64,000 bases of DNA from Nioella sp965215655 (GTDB lineage Bacteria > Pseudomonadota > Alphaproteobacteria > Rhodobacterales > Rhodobacteraceae). The position numbers and the translations under genes were made by a program. Shown here one piece after another: positions 40,519 through 49,453 of this stretch. How positions within the stretch are numbered: the first letter of the stretch is position 1; every line of letters starts with the position of its first letter. The notes beneath the pieces were generated by a model. It ran no database searches, was not told the DNA's origin, and saw only the letters and a list, made by a program, of their open reading frames with translations. The stretch covers positions 2,976,001-3,040,000 of the forward strand of contig NZ_OZ244111.1 of NCBI RefSeq assembly GCF_965215655.1, in the 5' to 3' direction.

Positions 40519-41007
40519 TTACACCCCCATGAAGAACGGCCAGGGCCGCAGGAAGATGCCAAGCACCTCCTGCACCAGGTACCAGATGAACCCGGCCGCG
40601 ATCAGCGAGACGGGAAGCATGATGTGAAACTTGCGCTCGCCCAGGATCATCGACCCGCCGATGAGAAACCCGGTGGTCGAGATCAGGAACCCGGCGGGCC
40701 GCAGCAGAAGCGCATAGGCCACCATCAGCGCCAGAAGCGCCAGCGCCTGCCCGACCTTGTAGTCGCCAAGACGCCGGTAGTTGATATCCATCGGCTTCGG
40801 GTCGGCGGCGGGCTTTTCCAGCCCCAGCACGATAATCAGCGCGGTGACCGACCCCAGCACGGCCAACACCTTCGGGAAGGTCGAGGGCCAGACCGGGTTG
40901 CGCTGCATGAAGGGCGGCAGGCTCGCATCCATGGTGAAAAAGGCCCCGTATCCGTAAGCGAGGCATATCAGCAGGATCACCAGTGCGATCCATCGGTCCA
41001 GTGCCAT
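40519..41007 (-). CDS. tctB: Tripartite tricarboxylate transporter, small permease subunit
   Basis: The 162-residue small subunit, poorly conserved by nature, with four hydrophobic helices: LVILLICLAYGYGAFF, VLAVLGSVTALIIVLG, ALALLALMVAYALLL and LIAAGFIWYLVQEVLG. It sits between tctC and tctA, as in other TTT operons. A four-palindrome cluster separates it from tctC upstream, perhaps lowering its expression relative to the binding protein. Confidence 0.9.
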   Translation of the reverse strand: MALDRWIALVILLICLAYGYGAFFTMDASLPPFMQRNPVWPSTFPKVLAVLGSVTALIIVLGLEKPAADPKPMDINYRRLGDYKVGQALALLALMVAYALLLRPAGFLISTTGFLIGGSMILGERKFHIMLPVSLIAAGFIWYLVQEVLGIFLRPWPFFMGV

Positions 41008-41052
41008 CTGTCCCTCTCCGTTTCTGTCAGATCCCTGCGGGCGTTACCGGCC

Positions 41053-41165
41053 CGGCGCGAAGCCGCCTCGAAGCGGCTTGTCTCACGCGGCTTGCAAACC
41101 GCGTCTCACGGGCTTTGCAAAGCCCGTCACGAAAGGCGCTTCTAAGCGCCTTGGTGGCCCCGCAC
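41053..41165. repeat. Tandem foldback palindromes, 4 units, inside the tct operon
   Basis: AAGCCGCCTCGAAGCGGCTT (41060-41079), ACGCGGCTTGCAAACCGCGT (41085-41104), ACGGGCTTTGCAAAGCCCGT (41108-41127, perfect) and AAGGCGCTTCTAAGCGCCTT (41133-41152). Each is 20 nt; three have a single mismatch. The third unit is identical to the one at 54251. They lie 40-130 bases past the tctC stop and ahead of tctB, the usual place for a hairpin that protects binding-protein mRNA and limits read-through. Confidence 0.88.
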
Positions 41166-41192
41166 CCCATGAGGCGCGGGGCCGGGAAGGCC

Positions 41193-42179
41193 TCAGAGGA
41201 AGCCCAAGGTCCGCATCAGGTCGCCGATGGCGGTTTCCTGTGCTTCCAGGAAGGTGCGGAAGTCGTCACCGGAATTGTGGATGTTCACCCACCCGTTGCG
41301 GGCGCGCACGGCCTCCCACTCTTCGGTGTCATACATCGCGGCCAGCACGTCACGATAGGCCTGCGCTTCCGCGTCCGTCAGCGACGGGGCGCCAAAGAAG
41401 CCGCGCCAGTTGACGAATTCCACGTCGATGCCCTGCTCCATCATGGTCGGTGCATCTTCATAGGCCCCCACCCGGTCGGGAGAGGTCACGCCAAGAATGC
41501 GCACTTCACCGGCATTGGCCAGATCAACCGCTTCGGAGAAGCCGGTGGACAGCGCCTGGATCTCGCCAGACAGCAGGCCCGCCATGGCCGCGCCGCCTGC
41601 GTCATAGGGGATGTAACGCACGTCGAGCGGGTCTTCGCCCGCCGCCTGCATCACCATCGCGGCAACCAGGTGGTCCATGCCGCCGGGTACGGAACCGCCG
41701 CCGATGGCCACAGCGCTGTTATCGGCGCGATAGGCGGCCAGCAGGTCGTCCATCGACTGGATCGGGCTGTCGGTGTTCACGACGAGCGCCGCATAGTCAC
41801 CGATGGTGCCAGCAATCAGGGTCAGGTCACGGAAGCTTTGCGGGAAAACGCCGGTCAGCGAGCGGATCACGATGGGGGTGGAGTTCACCATCAGCGTGCC
41901 GTGCTGGCTTTCGGAGTTCTCGATCATGTAGGCAATGGCCACGCCGCCACCGCCGCCGGACATGTTTTCGTAGCTTGCGCTGCCCACCAGACCGGACTCG
42001 GTCAGCGCCTCGCCGGTGCCGCGCGCGGTGCCGTCCCAGCCACCGCCGGCGCCGCCGGGGATCAGGAAGTGGATGCTGTCCATCTGCTGGTGACCATCTG
42101 CAAGTGCAGGGGTGCCGAGGCTCATCGCGGCAACCGCCGCAGCCGCAAAGGCCCGACGGGTCAGGTTCATTTTCATCAT
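41193..42179 (-). CDS. tctC: Tripartite tricarboxylate transporter substrate-binding protein
   Basis: A 328-residue periplasmic solute receptor of the TctC/Bug family. A signal peptide (RRAFAAAAVAAMSLGTPALA) is followed by the family opening FLIPGGAGGGWDGTARGTGEAL and the middle motifs GGSVPGGMDHLVAAMV and YIPYDAGGAAMAGLLSGEIQ. A strong GGGAGGAG site lies 3 nt before the ATG at 42179 and 6 nt before the next ATG at 42176, which may be the one used. It is divergent from the response regulator gene that probably controls it. Ligand: probably a di- or tricarboxylate. Confidence 0.95.
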   Translation of the reverse strand: MMKMNLTRRAFAAAAVAAMSLGTPALADGHQQMDSIHFLIPGGAGGGWDGTARGTGEALTESGLVGSASYENMSGGGGGVAIAYMIENSESQHGTLMVNSTPIVIRSLTGVFPQSFRDLTLIAGTIGDYAALVVNTDSPIQSMDDLLAAYRADNSAVAIGGGSVPGGMDHLVAAMVMQAAGEDPLDVRYIPYDAGGAAMAGLLSGEIQALSTGFSEAVDLANAGEVRILGVTSPDRVGAYEDAPTMMEQGIDVEFVNWRGFFGAPSLTDAEAQAYRDVLAAMYDTEEWEAVRARNGWVNIHNSGDDFRTFLEAQETAIGDLMRTLGFL

Positions 42180-42283
42180 TGTCTCCTCCCAGTTTGACAA
42201 AGAGGGGCGAGTGCCCATGACTGAAGGAAAGCACCCAAACCTGACATTCACCTGTCACGCGCACAGAAAGGCCCGCCCCGCCG

Positions 42284-42949
42284 ATGAGGTTCCTCCTTGT
42301 GGAAGATAACCAGCAGCTCGCCGCTGCCGTGCTGGACCGACTGTCTCTGGATGGGCATGTCGTGGATCACGCAGGCGATCTGGGCATGGCCGAGGACTAC
42401 ATCTCCGCCACCGATTACGATTTGATTTTGTTGGATATCATGCTGCCAGACGGCGATGGCCGCGACTTTCTGAACGCGCAGCGGGCGCGGGGAAAGGACA
42501 CGCCCGTCATCGTCCTGACCGCGCGTTCAGAAGTGTCGGACAGGGTCGGCGCGCTCGACATGGGGGCCGATGATTACATCCCCAAGCCCTTCGATTTCGC
42601 GGAACTGGAGGCCCGCTGCCGCGCCGTTCTGCGTCGCCGGACCGGCACCGCGACCAATGTGAAACGATTCGGCAATGTCGCGTTCAACGCGCTTGAGGGC
42701 ACGCTGACGAATGGCGACAGGGTCATCCCTCTGCGCAATCGCGAACTGCGCCTGCTGGAGGTCTTCTTCGGCGCACCGGGCCAGATCATTCCCAAACCCA
42801 AGCTGGTGGACCGGCTGTTTTCCTATGACGAGGACGTGTCCGAAAACGCCATCGAGGTCTATGTGGGCCGCCTGCGCAAGAAGCTGGAGGGCAGCGACGT
42901 GTCCATCGTCACCGTGCGCGGGCTTGGCTACCGGCTGGCGGTGCCGTGA
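42284..42949 (+). CDS. OmpR/TctD-type response regulator
   Basis: A 221-residue two-component regulator. The receiver domain (about 1-118) has VEDN at the acidic pocket, the phospho-Asp in LILLDIMLPDGDG near residue 51, the Thr in VIVLTARS and Lys in YIPKPFDFAELEAR. The C-terminal winged helix (about 130-221) ends with ENAIEVYVGRLRKKLEGSDV and TVRGLGYRL. Placed divergently from tctCBA and followed by its kinase, it should activate the tripartite transporter when substrate is present, as TctD does in Salmonella. Confidence 0.92.
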   Translation: MRFLLVEDNQQLAAAVLDRLSLDGHVVDHAGDLGMAEDYISATDYDLILLDIMLPDGDGRDFLNAQRARGKDTPVIVLTARSEVSDRVGALDMGADDYIPKPFDFAELEARCRAVLRRRTGTATNVKRFGNVAFNALEGTLTNGDRVIPLRNRELRLLEVFFGAPGQIIPKPKLVDRLFSYDEDVSENAIEVYVGRLRKKLEGSDVSIVTVRGLGYRLAVP

Positions 42950-44328
42950 TGTGGCCGTTTCGCGCCCCCGGCTCGATCCGTCTTCGGCTGACGCTGCAAC
43001 TGCTGACCGGCGCGGCGGTGATGGCGCTGGTTCTGTTCCTGATTGTCTACAGTTTCGCCCGCCAGATCGGCGCGGAATCGCAGGACCGGATCCTGTCCGC
43101 CTCGGCCACCTCGATCCTCGACGCCACCACCGTCCAGTCGGGCAATATCAGCGTCGACATCCCCTATTCCGCCTTCACCATGCTGGACAACTCCGTCGAT
43201 GACCGGGTGTTCTATCGCATCACCCAGGACGGTGCCGGGCTGACCGGCTATGACGACCTGCCAAGCGCACGGCAGGATCAGGGCACCGGCCCGGCCTTCG
43301 ATACCGTCACCTACCGCGGAGAAGAATTGCGCATCGCCACGCTGACCCGCCGCGTATCGGTCGGGGGCACACCCACAAGGATCGACGTGACCGTCGGCCA
43401 GACCCGTGATGCGCAGGCCGAAGTTCTGGCGCGCATTCTGCGGATGACGGTGCTGCTCGGGCTTGGCTTCTTTGCCGCCTCTGCCCTGCTGGCAGTGCTT
43501 GCCGCGCGCAGCACGGCGGCATCCCTCTCCCGCCTCGCCGGATCGGTCTCGCGTCGCGGGCCGCAGGACCTGCGCCCGGTGGTGGCCGAGGTACCAAGCG
43601 AGATGCGCCCGCTGGTGACCTCGCTCAACAGCCTCATCGCCCGGCTTTCCGCCGCCCTGACCCGGACAGAGGATTTCATCGCCGAGGCCGCGCATCGCGT
43701 CCGCACGCCGCTGGCCACCGTGCGTGCCCACGGGGAAAACACGCTGCGCCGGGTCAGCAAGGAGGAAAACCGCGTGTCCCTGCGCGAAATGATCCGCGCC
43801 ATCGACGAAAGCAGCCGCGCGGCGGGGCAGCTCCTGGACCACGCTATGGTGTCGCTGCGCGCCGATCAACTGGAGCTATCACCCGTCGCCCTGCGCCCGC
43901 TGGTGGCCGACCTCGTGGACCGTTTGCGACCGGTGGCGGAGCTCAAGGACATGGACCTGCGCTTCGGGGCCAGCGAAGAACAGGAGGTAATGGGCGACAC
44001 GATCCTGATCCAGAACGCTGTTCGCAACCTTCTGGACAACGCCATCAAATACGCCCCGCCAGAGACCCCCATCGACGTGTCCCTCACCAGGGACGGAGCA
44101 AACGCCACCCTGACCATCCGCGACCGGGGTATCGGCTTTCCCGCAACCGGGGCCGATGCCCTGACAGGCCGCTTCGCGCGGGGCGAGAACGCCACCGGCG
44201 TCATCGGCTCGGGCCTTGGCCTGACCATCGCGGACGAGGTCGCCCGCGCCCATGGCGGCACCCTGACCATCGCCAATATCGAAGGAGGCCCCGGCGCATG
44301 CGTGCGTTTATCTCTTCCCTTGCGCTAA
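42949..44328 (+). CDS. Sensor histidine kinase, TctE-like
   Basis: A 459-residue membrane kinase. Transmembrane helices at about 16-36 (LQLLTGAAVMALVLFLIVYS) and 165-185 frame a ~130-residue periplasmic domain. The phospho-His lies in FIAEAAHRVRTPLATVRAHG; the ATPase domain shows NLLDNAIKYAPP, DRGIGFPATGADALTGRFARG and GSGLGLTIADEV. The start ATG at 42949 overlaps the regulator stop (TGATG); a GTG one codon earlier is possible. Its 3' end overlaps the next gene by about 30 bases. Confidence 0.92.
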   Translation: MWPFRAPGSIRLRLTLQLLTGAAVMALVLFLIVYSFARQIGAESQDRILSASATSILDATTVQSGNISVDIPYSAFTMLDNSVDDRVFYRITQDGAGLTGYDDLPSARQDQGTGPAFDTVTYRGEELRIATLTRRVSVGGTPTRIDVTVGQTRDAQAEVLARILRMTVLLGLGFFAASALLAVLAARSTAASLSRLAGSVSRRGPQDLRPVVAEVPSEMRPLVTSLNSLIARLSAALTRTEDFIAEAAHRVRTPLATVRAHGENTLRRVSKEENRVSLREMIRAIDESSRAAGQLLDHAMVSLRADQLELSPVALRPLVADLVDRLRPVAELKDMDLRFGASEEQEVMGDTILIQNAVRNLLDNAIKYAPPETPIDVSLTRDGANATLTIRDRGIGFPATGADALTGRFARGENATGVIGSGLGLTIADEVARAHGGTLTIANIEGGPGACVRLSLPLR

Positions 44329-45326
44329 TCCTGCTGACCCTGCCGGCCCTCGCCTTCGAGATCGAGGAACATGTGCAGTTCCCGGCGGCAAACCAGACGG
44401 CTGAGCTGCGCGTGATCTCCACCGCCGATGCGGATCTGTTCGCCCCCTTCGTGACCGCCTTTCAGGCGCTGAACCCCGGCATCGCGGTGGACTATTACGT
44501 GGTCAGTTCCTCCGAGATCATGGTCGCCCTTCAGGACGAGGGCGAATCCTTCGACCTTGCCATTTCCTCGGCCATGGACCTGCAGATCAAGCTCGCCAAT
44601 GACGGGCTGGCCCTGCCCTACCGCTCCGGTGCCACCGGCAGCCTGCCGGAATGGGCAATCTGGCGCGACCGGGTCTTCGCCTTCACACAGGAACCGGCAA
44701 CCATGGTGCTCTCGCGCGCCGATTTCGCGGATATCGACCTGCCCCGCACCCGGCAGGAACTGATCACCGCGCTGCGCGACCATCCCGACCGGTTCCGCGG
44801 ACGGATCGGCACCTATGACGTGCGCGAAAGCGGGCTTGGCTACCTTTTCGCCACGCAGGACGGGCGGACATCGGAAACCTTCTGGCGTCTGGCGCAGGTG
44901 ATGGGAGGTCTGCAAACGCAGCTTTATCGCGGCTCGTCGGACATGATCGAGGACGTGGCATCCGGCCGGATCGCGGTGGCCTATAACGTCCTTGGCAGCT
45001 ACGCGCAGGTGCGCGAGGACCTGCATGACCGCATTCACATCATCGCACCCGAGGATTTCACCACCGTGATGATGCGCACCGTTCTGATCCCCGCCAATGC
45101 AGAAGCGCCAGAGGAGGCCGGGCGCTTCATCGACCATCTGATCGAAACCGCCTGGACAGAAGGCGGCGGTCGTTTCGCCTTTCCCGGCATCACGCCTGCC
45201 CGCCTGTCGGAAAACGCCAGCCTGCGCCCCATCCAGCTTGGCCCCGGATTGCTGGTCTATCTCGACCGGCTGAAGCGGCGGCAGTTCATCGAGGAATGGG
45301 AAGCGGCGATGGTACAGCCGGGTTAG
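44298..45326 (+). CDS. Periplasmic ABC-type solute-binding protein coupled to the sensor kinase
   Basis: A 342-residue exported binding protein of the class II (iron/spermidine-like) fold. Signal peptide MRAFISSLALILLTLPALA; then LRVISTADADLFAPFVTAFQ, DLAISSAMDLQIKLANDGLA and AYNVLGSYAQVRED. An AAGGAGG site inside the kinase gene precedes the ATG, so the two are coupled. There are no permease or ATPase genes beside it. In similar three-gene operons the binding protein is thought to deliver the signal to the kinase, which would make it a sensor accessory rather than a transporter part (inference). Confidence 0.88.
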   Translation: MRAFISSLALILLTLPALAFEIEEHVQFPAANQTAELRVISTADADLFAPFVTAFQALNPGIAVDYYVVSSSEIMVALQDEGESFDLAISSAMDLQIKLANDGLALPYRSGATGSLPEWAIWRDRVFAFTQEPATMVLSRADFADIDLPRTRQELITALRDHPDRFRGRIGTYDVRESGLGYLFATQDGRTSETFWRLAQVMGGLQTQLYRGSSDMIEDVASGRIAVAYNVLGSYAQVREDLHDRIHIIAPEDFTTVMMRTVLIPANAEAPEEAGRFIDHLIETAWTEGGGRFAFPGITPARLSENASLRPIQLGPGLLVYLDRLKRRQFIEEWEAAMVQPG

Positions 45327-45868
45327 GCCAGCGGATAAACCGCCAGCGCCTCGTAGCGCGCGCCCTGATCGGTGAGGGTGGAGCCCTGCATCGAGAAACT
45401 GGTGGCGCGGGCCACGGGCACCTCCACCACCGGCGGCGCGGCGAGGAACCCCTGCAACGCCGCCGCTTCCCCCTCCGACATATGCCGCCCAAAGCGCACC
45501 AGCGTCACATGCGGTCTGAACGCGCGCCGCTCGGGTTGCATTCCTACGCGGCGGGCCTGCTTTTCCACCTCCGCCTGCAAAGAAACCAGTTCCGGCGCCG
45601 GCTCCACCAATGCCGCCAGCATCCGCGCCTTGCCCGGCCCGAACCAGTCGATCCCCGCAAAGCGCAACTCGGGCGCGGGCAGCCGCAGCGGCTCCAGCGC
45701 CATATGCAAATCCTCCAGCCGCTCCTCTGGCTGATCATCCAGAAACGAGAGCGTCACATGCAGGTTCTCCCACGGCACCACCCGCCCGGCCCGAAGCCCC
45801 CCCACCATCCGCAACAGCGGATCGCGGCAGGTGTCGGGCAGGTCAAGGCTGAGGAAGCTGCGCATCAT
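45323..45868 (-). CDS. thpR: RNA 2',3'-cyclic phosphodiesterase
   Basis: A 181-residue 2H-phosphoesterase of the LigT/ThpR group, which opens 2',3'-cyclic phosphate ends of RNA. Both HxTx motifs are present: HVTLSFLDDQ near residue 37 and HVTLVRFGRH near 120. N-terminal MRSFLSLDLPDTCRDPLL is typical. Its 3' end overlaps the convergent binding-protein gene by 4 bases. Confidence 0.9.
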   Translation of the reverse strand: MMRSFLSLDLPDTCRDPLLRMVGGLRAGRVVPWENLHVTLSFLDDQPEERLEDLHMALEPLRLPAPELRFAGIDWFGPGKARMLAALVEPAPELVSLQAEVEKQARRVGMQPERRAFRPHVTLVRFGRHMSEGEAAALQGFLAAPPVVEVPVARATSFSMQGSTLTDQGARYEALAVYPLA

Positions 45869-45928
45869 GTGGGATCGTCTTAAGGGCTGCGGTCAGCGGC
45901 CACTCTCCCCCCGACAAGAGGGAGAGAC

Positions 45929-45981
45929 AAGGCCCTTGAAGGGCCTTCCACCGGAACAAAGCCGGGCACAAGGCCCGGCTT
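45929..45981. repeat. Two foldback palindromes upstream of thpR / 3' of creatinase
   Basis: AAGGCCCTT-G-AAGGGCCTT (45929-45947) and AAGCCGGGC-ACAAG-GCCCGGCTT (45959-45981). Similar arrangement to the 20-nt tandem family, with less regular centres. They are 3' of the creatinase gene on the minus strand, beyond the 11-bp repeats. Confidence 0.65.
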
Positions 45982-45999
45982 CGCATATGCCGTTCCGTC

Positions 46000-46043
46000 T
46001 GTACGGGGGGTGTACAGGGGGTGTACGCCCGGTGTACGGGGGG
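46000..46043. repeat. Four 11-bp direct repeats TGTACRGGGGG
   Basis: TGTACGGGGGG, TGTACAGGGGG, TGTACGCCCGG and TGTACGGGGGG start at 46000, 46011, 46022 and 46033, exactly 11 bases apart, so near one helical turn. They lie just 3' of the creatinase stop and about 130 bases upstream of thpR. They could be stacked binding sites for a regulator of thpR, or a slippage-derived minisatellite. Confidence 0.85.
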
Positions 46044-46056
46044 CACCCCCCTCTTT

Positions 46057-47262
46057 TCAGCCCACGATGTTGAAGCCGGGACCGTAGGGGTAGCCGGTGA
46101 TGTTCTCGGCCCCGTCCTCTGTGATGATCAGGATATCATGCTCCCGATACCCACCCGCGCCGGGCTGGCCTTCGGGGATCGTGATCATCGGCTCCATGGA
46201 AATCACCATGCCCGGTTCCAGCACCGTGTCGATGTCTTCGCGCAGCTCCAGCCCCGCCTCGCGGCCATAGTAATGCGAGAGCACGCCGAAGCTGTGGCCG
46301 TAGCCGAAGCTGCGGTATTGCAGCAGGTTCCGCTCAGCGAAGAAGTCATTGATTTTATGGGTAACTTCCGAGCATGAGACACCCGGTTTCAGCAGGCTCA
46401 TGCCGTATTCATGGGCGCCCACATTGGCCTCCCAATAGGCCAGCGAGGCGTCGTCGACCTCCTCGACAAACATGGTCCGTTCCAGCGCCGTGTAATAGCC
46501 CGAGATCATCGGGAAGGTGTTGAGGCTGAGGATATCACCCCGCTGCAAAACGCGCCCCGTGACAGGGTTATGCGCGCCGTCTGTGTTGATGCCGGACTGG
46601 AACCAGACCCAGGTGTCGCGGTATTCCGCATCGGGGTAGCGGCGGGCGATTTCCAGCTCCATCGCGTCGCGGCCCGCGATGGCCACATCAATCTCTCTAA
46701 CGCCTTGTTTTACTGCGTCTTTGATGGCGTATCCGCCCACGTCCGCCACGGCGGCCCCGGCCCGGATCAGCTCGATCTCGGCGGGCGATTTGCGCATCCG
46801 CTGCTGCATGGTGTGGCCCGCGATATCGACCTCGGAAGACGGGTTGAGGAAGGACCGCATCTTGCCCTGTTGAAGCAGCGTCAGGTGGTCGGCCTCATAG
46901 CCGATAACCTTTCCTTCACCTGTCACATGTAGGATCGCCCGCCAGAAGTTGTCGCGCTTCCAGTCGGTATAGGTGATGTTGTCGGTCGCACCCCGCCGCC
47001 AGGGCTGACCGGCATCAATGCCGGCACTGATGGTCACGGCCTCGGACGCGGTCACGACCAGCGCATAGGGCCGCCCGAAAGCGCAGTAGAGAAAGCCCGA
47101 GTAATAGGCGATGTTGTGCATCGACGTCATGACGGCAGCATCGACGCCATGGGCGTCCATGATCGCGCGCAGGCCCATCAGGCGGGCGTCATATTCGGCT
47201 TGGGTGAACTGAAGGGCAGGTTTGTCGCCATTGTGCAGGCGGTAGAATTCGGGACGGTCCAT
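46057..47262 (-). CDS. Creatinase (creatine amidinohydrolase), M24 family
   Basis: A 401-residue pita-bread-fold enzyme expected to hydrolyse creatine to sarcosine and urea. It closely follows Pseudomonas creatinase: HNIAYYSGFLYCAFGRPYALV, ISAGIDAGQPWRR, WVWFQSGINTDGAHNPVTGR and the catalytic FGYGHSFGVLSHYYGREAG, then MEPMITIPEG and GGYREHDILI. Metal ligands of true M24 peptidases are absent, as expected. AAGGAA is 6 nt before the ATG at 47262. The urea fits with the urease genes at the window end. Confidence 0.92.
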   Translation of the reverse strand: MDRPEFYRLHNGDKPALQFTQAEYDARLMGLRAIMDAHGVDAAVMTSMHNIAYYSGFLYCAFGRPYALVVTASEAVTISAGIDAGQPWRRGATDNITYTDWKRDNFWRAILHVTGEGKVIGYEADHLTLLQQGKMRSFLNPSSEVDIAGHTMQQRMRKSPAEIELIRAGAAVADVGGYAIKDAVKQGVREIDVAIAGRDAMELEIARRYPDAEYRDTWVWFQSGINTDGAHNPVTGRVLQRGDILSLNTFPMISGYYTALERTMFVEEVDDASLAYWEANVGAHEYGMSLLKPGVSCSEVTHKINDFFAERNLLQYRSFGYGHSFGVLSHYYGREAGLELREDIDTVLEPGMVISMEPMITIPEGQPGAGGYREHDILIITEDGAENITGYPYGPGFNIVG

Positions 47263-47400
47263 GGGAAATTCCTTCATATGACCAAGGCCCCGGCGTACAG
47301 GGCGGTCGCGGGGAGGGCCCGCAGGCAAGCGGCCATGCCGCCGGGGCGACGCCATCGCCCCTGCCTGATCCGCGCTATAGCGTGATTCAGCCCGCGCCCG

Positions 47401-48339
47401 CTAGCCTTTTTGCGACACGATCAACTCGCGCGCTTTCGGCCCCTCTGCCCAGGCCAGCAGCAGGTCTTGCACCACCGCCACCGCCCGCTTGGGCCGCCCC
47501 TCTGCCCGGCCCAGAAGCAGCCGGATCGGAGGCAGGTCACCCGTCAGCGGCACCGACGCCACCCCGTCGCCCGCATAAGACCGGTCGGTTCGCGGCCGCA
47601 TATTGAGCACCGCAAGCCCTGCCCCCGCGCCCACCAGGCTGCGCACCATTTCGGTCGTGTTGGCACGTGCCGCGATCCGCGGTGCAAGGCCCCGGTCGCG
47701 GAACAGGGCCGTCACATAGGGCTCTGCCACCGGCCGGTCGAGCAGCACCAGCGGATGGGCCGCGACATCAGAAAGCGACGCCGCGCGGCCCGTGATCGGA
47801 TGCCCGAGAGGGGCCAGCACATAAGGCGGCAGGTCCAGCAGTTTGCGGCTGACGATCCCGGCCCGGACAGGCGCGGCGGCAAAGAGGATCAGGTCGAGCC
47901 GCCCGGCCAGCAGCGCCGCCTGCGCCTCGTCTGCGGAACAATCGGTCAATGTGACCTCCAGCTCCGGGTTCGCCCGCTGCAACGGGATCAGCAGCCCGGG
48001 CAGGAAGGCGGGCGCGACGGGTGCGTAATAGCCGATCCGCAAGTGGCCCGAGAGCGTCGCCGCCCCGGCGCGCGCATCCTCAAGCACGCTGTCGCAATCC
48101 TCCAGCAACGCCCGGAACCGCACCGCAAGCTCCCGGCCTTCCCCGGTCGGCGCAATCCCCTTGGCCCGTGTCCGCACAAGCAACGCCGCGCCCACCTCGG
48201 CCTCGACCTGATCCACCGCCGCCGCCACGGCAGAGGCCGCGATGTTGAGCTGCCGCGCCGCGCCCGCGATGGAGCCTTCCTCGACCGTTGCGGCAAAGGC
48301 CGCCATCGCGCGCAGGGAGAGGCGGGGGGAGGAGGGCAT
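47401..48339 (-). CDS. LysR family transcriptional regulator
   Basis: A 312-residue LysR regulator. The N-terminal winged helix (LRAMAAFAATVEEGSIAGAARQLNIAASAVAAAVDQVE) is followed by an effector-binding domain (LSGHLRIGYYAPVAPAFLPGLLIPLQR). It is divergent from the sterol-desaturase/ABC operon, with 94 bases between, and upstream of creatinase on the same strand. Either the operon or creatinase could be its target. Confidence 0.93.
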   Translation of the reverse strand: MPSSPRLSLRAMAAFAATVEEGSIAGAARQLNIAASAVAAAVDQVEAEVGAALLVRTRAKGIAPTGEGRELAVRFRALLEDCDSVLEDARAGAATLSGHLRIGYYAPVAPAFLPGLLIPLQRANPELEVTLTDCSADEAQAALLAGRLDLILFAAAPVRAGIVSRKLLDLPPYVLAPLGHPITGRAASLSDVAAHPLVLLDRPVAEPYVTALFRDRGLAPRIAARANTTEMVRSLVGAGAGLAVLNMRPRTDRSYAGDGVASVPLTGDLPPIRLLLGRAEGRPKRAVAVVQDLLLAWAEGPKARELIVSQKG

Positions 48340-48433
48340 ATCATCTCCGAATCAGGGTTTCATGACCTGATAATACTGATTTTCCGGTGTTTGACCGCAT
48401 GGCAGGATAGGCCTGCGCAACAGGAGACGCCCC

Positions 48434-49414
48434 ATGCAGGACAAGACCGAGCAGATCCCCGGCTGGAACCACGTGCCCGAAGTTCCAATTCAGGTGTCCC
48501 CTTTCTTCAGCTGGCCACCCGACCCCATCCGCATGGCCCGCTGGATCGCCGCGCGCTGGCTTGGCATCGCGGAAAACGTTCTGGTGCTGGCCTTGGCCAC
48601 GATCAGCTGGCTCTGGTTTCAGCCGCCGCTGGAGGTCACGGCCACGCTGGCGCCCGGCTGGATCTTCGGCCTGTGGCTGAAGAACATGGCGCTGATGATC
48701 CTCGTGGCCGGTTCGCTGCACTGGTTCTTCTACATGCGCAAGGCACAGGGCGACCGGCTGAAATTCGACCCGAGAGACTTGATGGTAAAAGGCCGCCAGT
48801 TCACCTTCGGCGGGCAGGTGCGCGACAACATGTTCTGGAGCCTTGGCAGCGGCGTCGGCTTCTGGACCGCCTATGAGGTGCTGATGTTCTGGGCCATGGC
48901 TAATGGCTATGCGCCGCTGCTGTCGCCCGCCGCGCATCCCGTTCTGTTCGTTCTGTGGTTCCTGCTGACGCCGGTGTGGATTTCCTTCCATTTCTACTGG
49001 GTGCACCGGGCGCTGCACTGGGGGCCGCTCTACCGGATCGCGCACGCCCTGCATCACCGCAATGTCAATGTCGGACCTTGGTCGGGTCTCTCGATGCATC
49101 CGGTGGAGCACCTGATCTTCTTCAGCTCGATCCTCATTCACCTGATTGTGCCATCGCATCCACTGCACATCCTCTTTCACATGCAGCATCAAGCGCTGAC
49201 CGCAGCGACCTCTCATACGGGCTATGAAAGCCTGCTGGTGGAGGACAGGAAACGCCTCGCGCTTGGCACCTTCCACCACCAGATGCACCACCGCTATTTC
49301 GAGGTGAACTACGGCAATCTGGAAATGCCCTGGGACAAGTGGTTCGGCACCTTCCATGACGGCACCAAGGCGGCACACGAACGGCTGAAATCCCGTCGAG
49401 GACGACGCGCTTAA
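48434..49414 (+). CDS. Sterol desaturase / fatty acid hydroxylase superfamily membrane protein
   Basis: A 326-residue integral membrane di-iron oxygenase-like protein. Four to five hydrophobic helices and the histidine clusters of the family are present: HWFFYMRKAQ, HRALHWGPLYRIAHALHHRN, MHPVEHL and HHQMHHRYFEVNYG. Substrates in bacteria include lipids and small amines; none can be assigned. It leads a same-strand run: ABC permeases, ATPase and aldehyde dehydrogenase. That context suggests oxidation of an imported compound, possibly to an aldehyde (inference). Confidence 0.88.
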   Translation: MQDKTEQIPGWNHVPEVPIQVSPFFSWPPDPIRMARWIAARWLGIAENVLVLALATISWLWFQPPLEVTATLAPGWIFGLWLKNMALMILVAGSLHWFFYMRKAQGDRLKFDPRDLMVKGRQFTFGGQVRDNMFWSLGSGVGFWTAYEVLMFWAMANGYAPLLSPAAHPVLFVLWFLLTPVWISFHFYWVHRALHWGPLYRIAHALHHRNVNVGPWSGLSMHPVEHLIFFSSILIHLIVPSHPLHILFHMQHQALTAATSHTGYESLLVEDRKRLALGTFHHQMHHRYFEVNYGNLEMPWDKWFGTFHDGTKAAHERLKSRRGRRA

Positions 49415-49453
49415 CCCCTTTCCAACCGCTGCCGTTTCTCTAAGGTGGCGACC

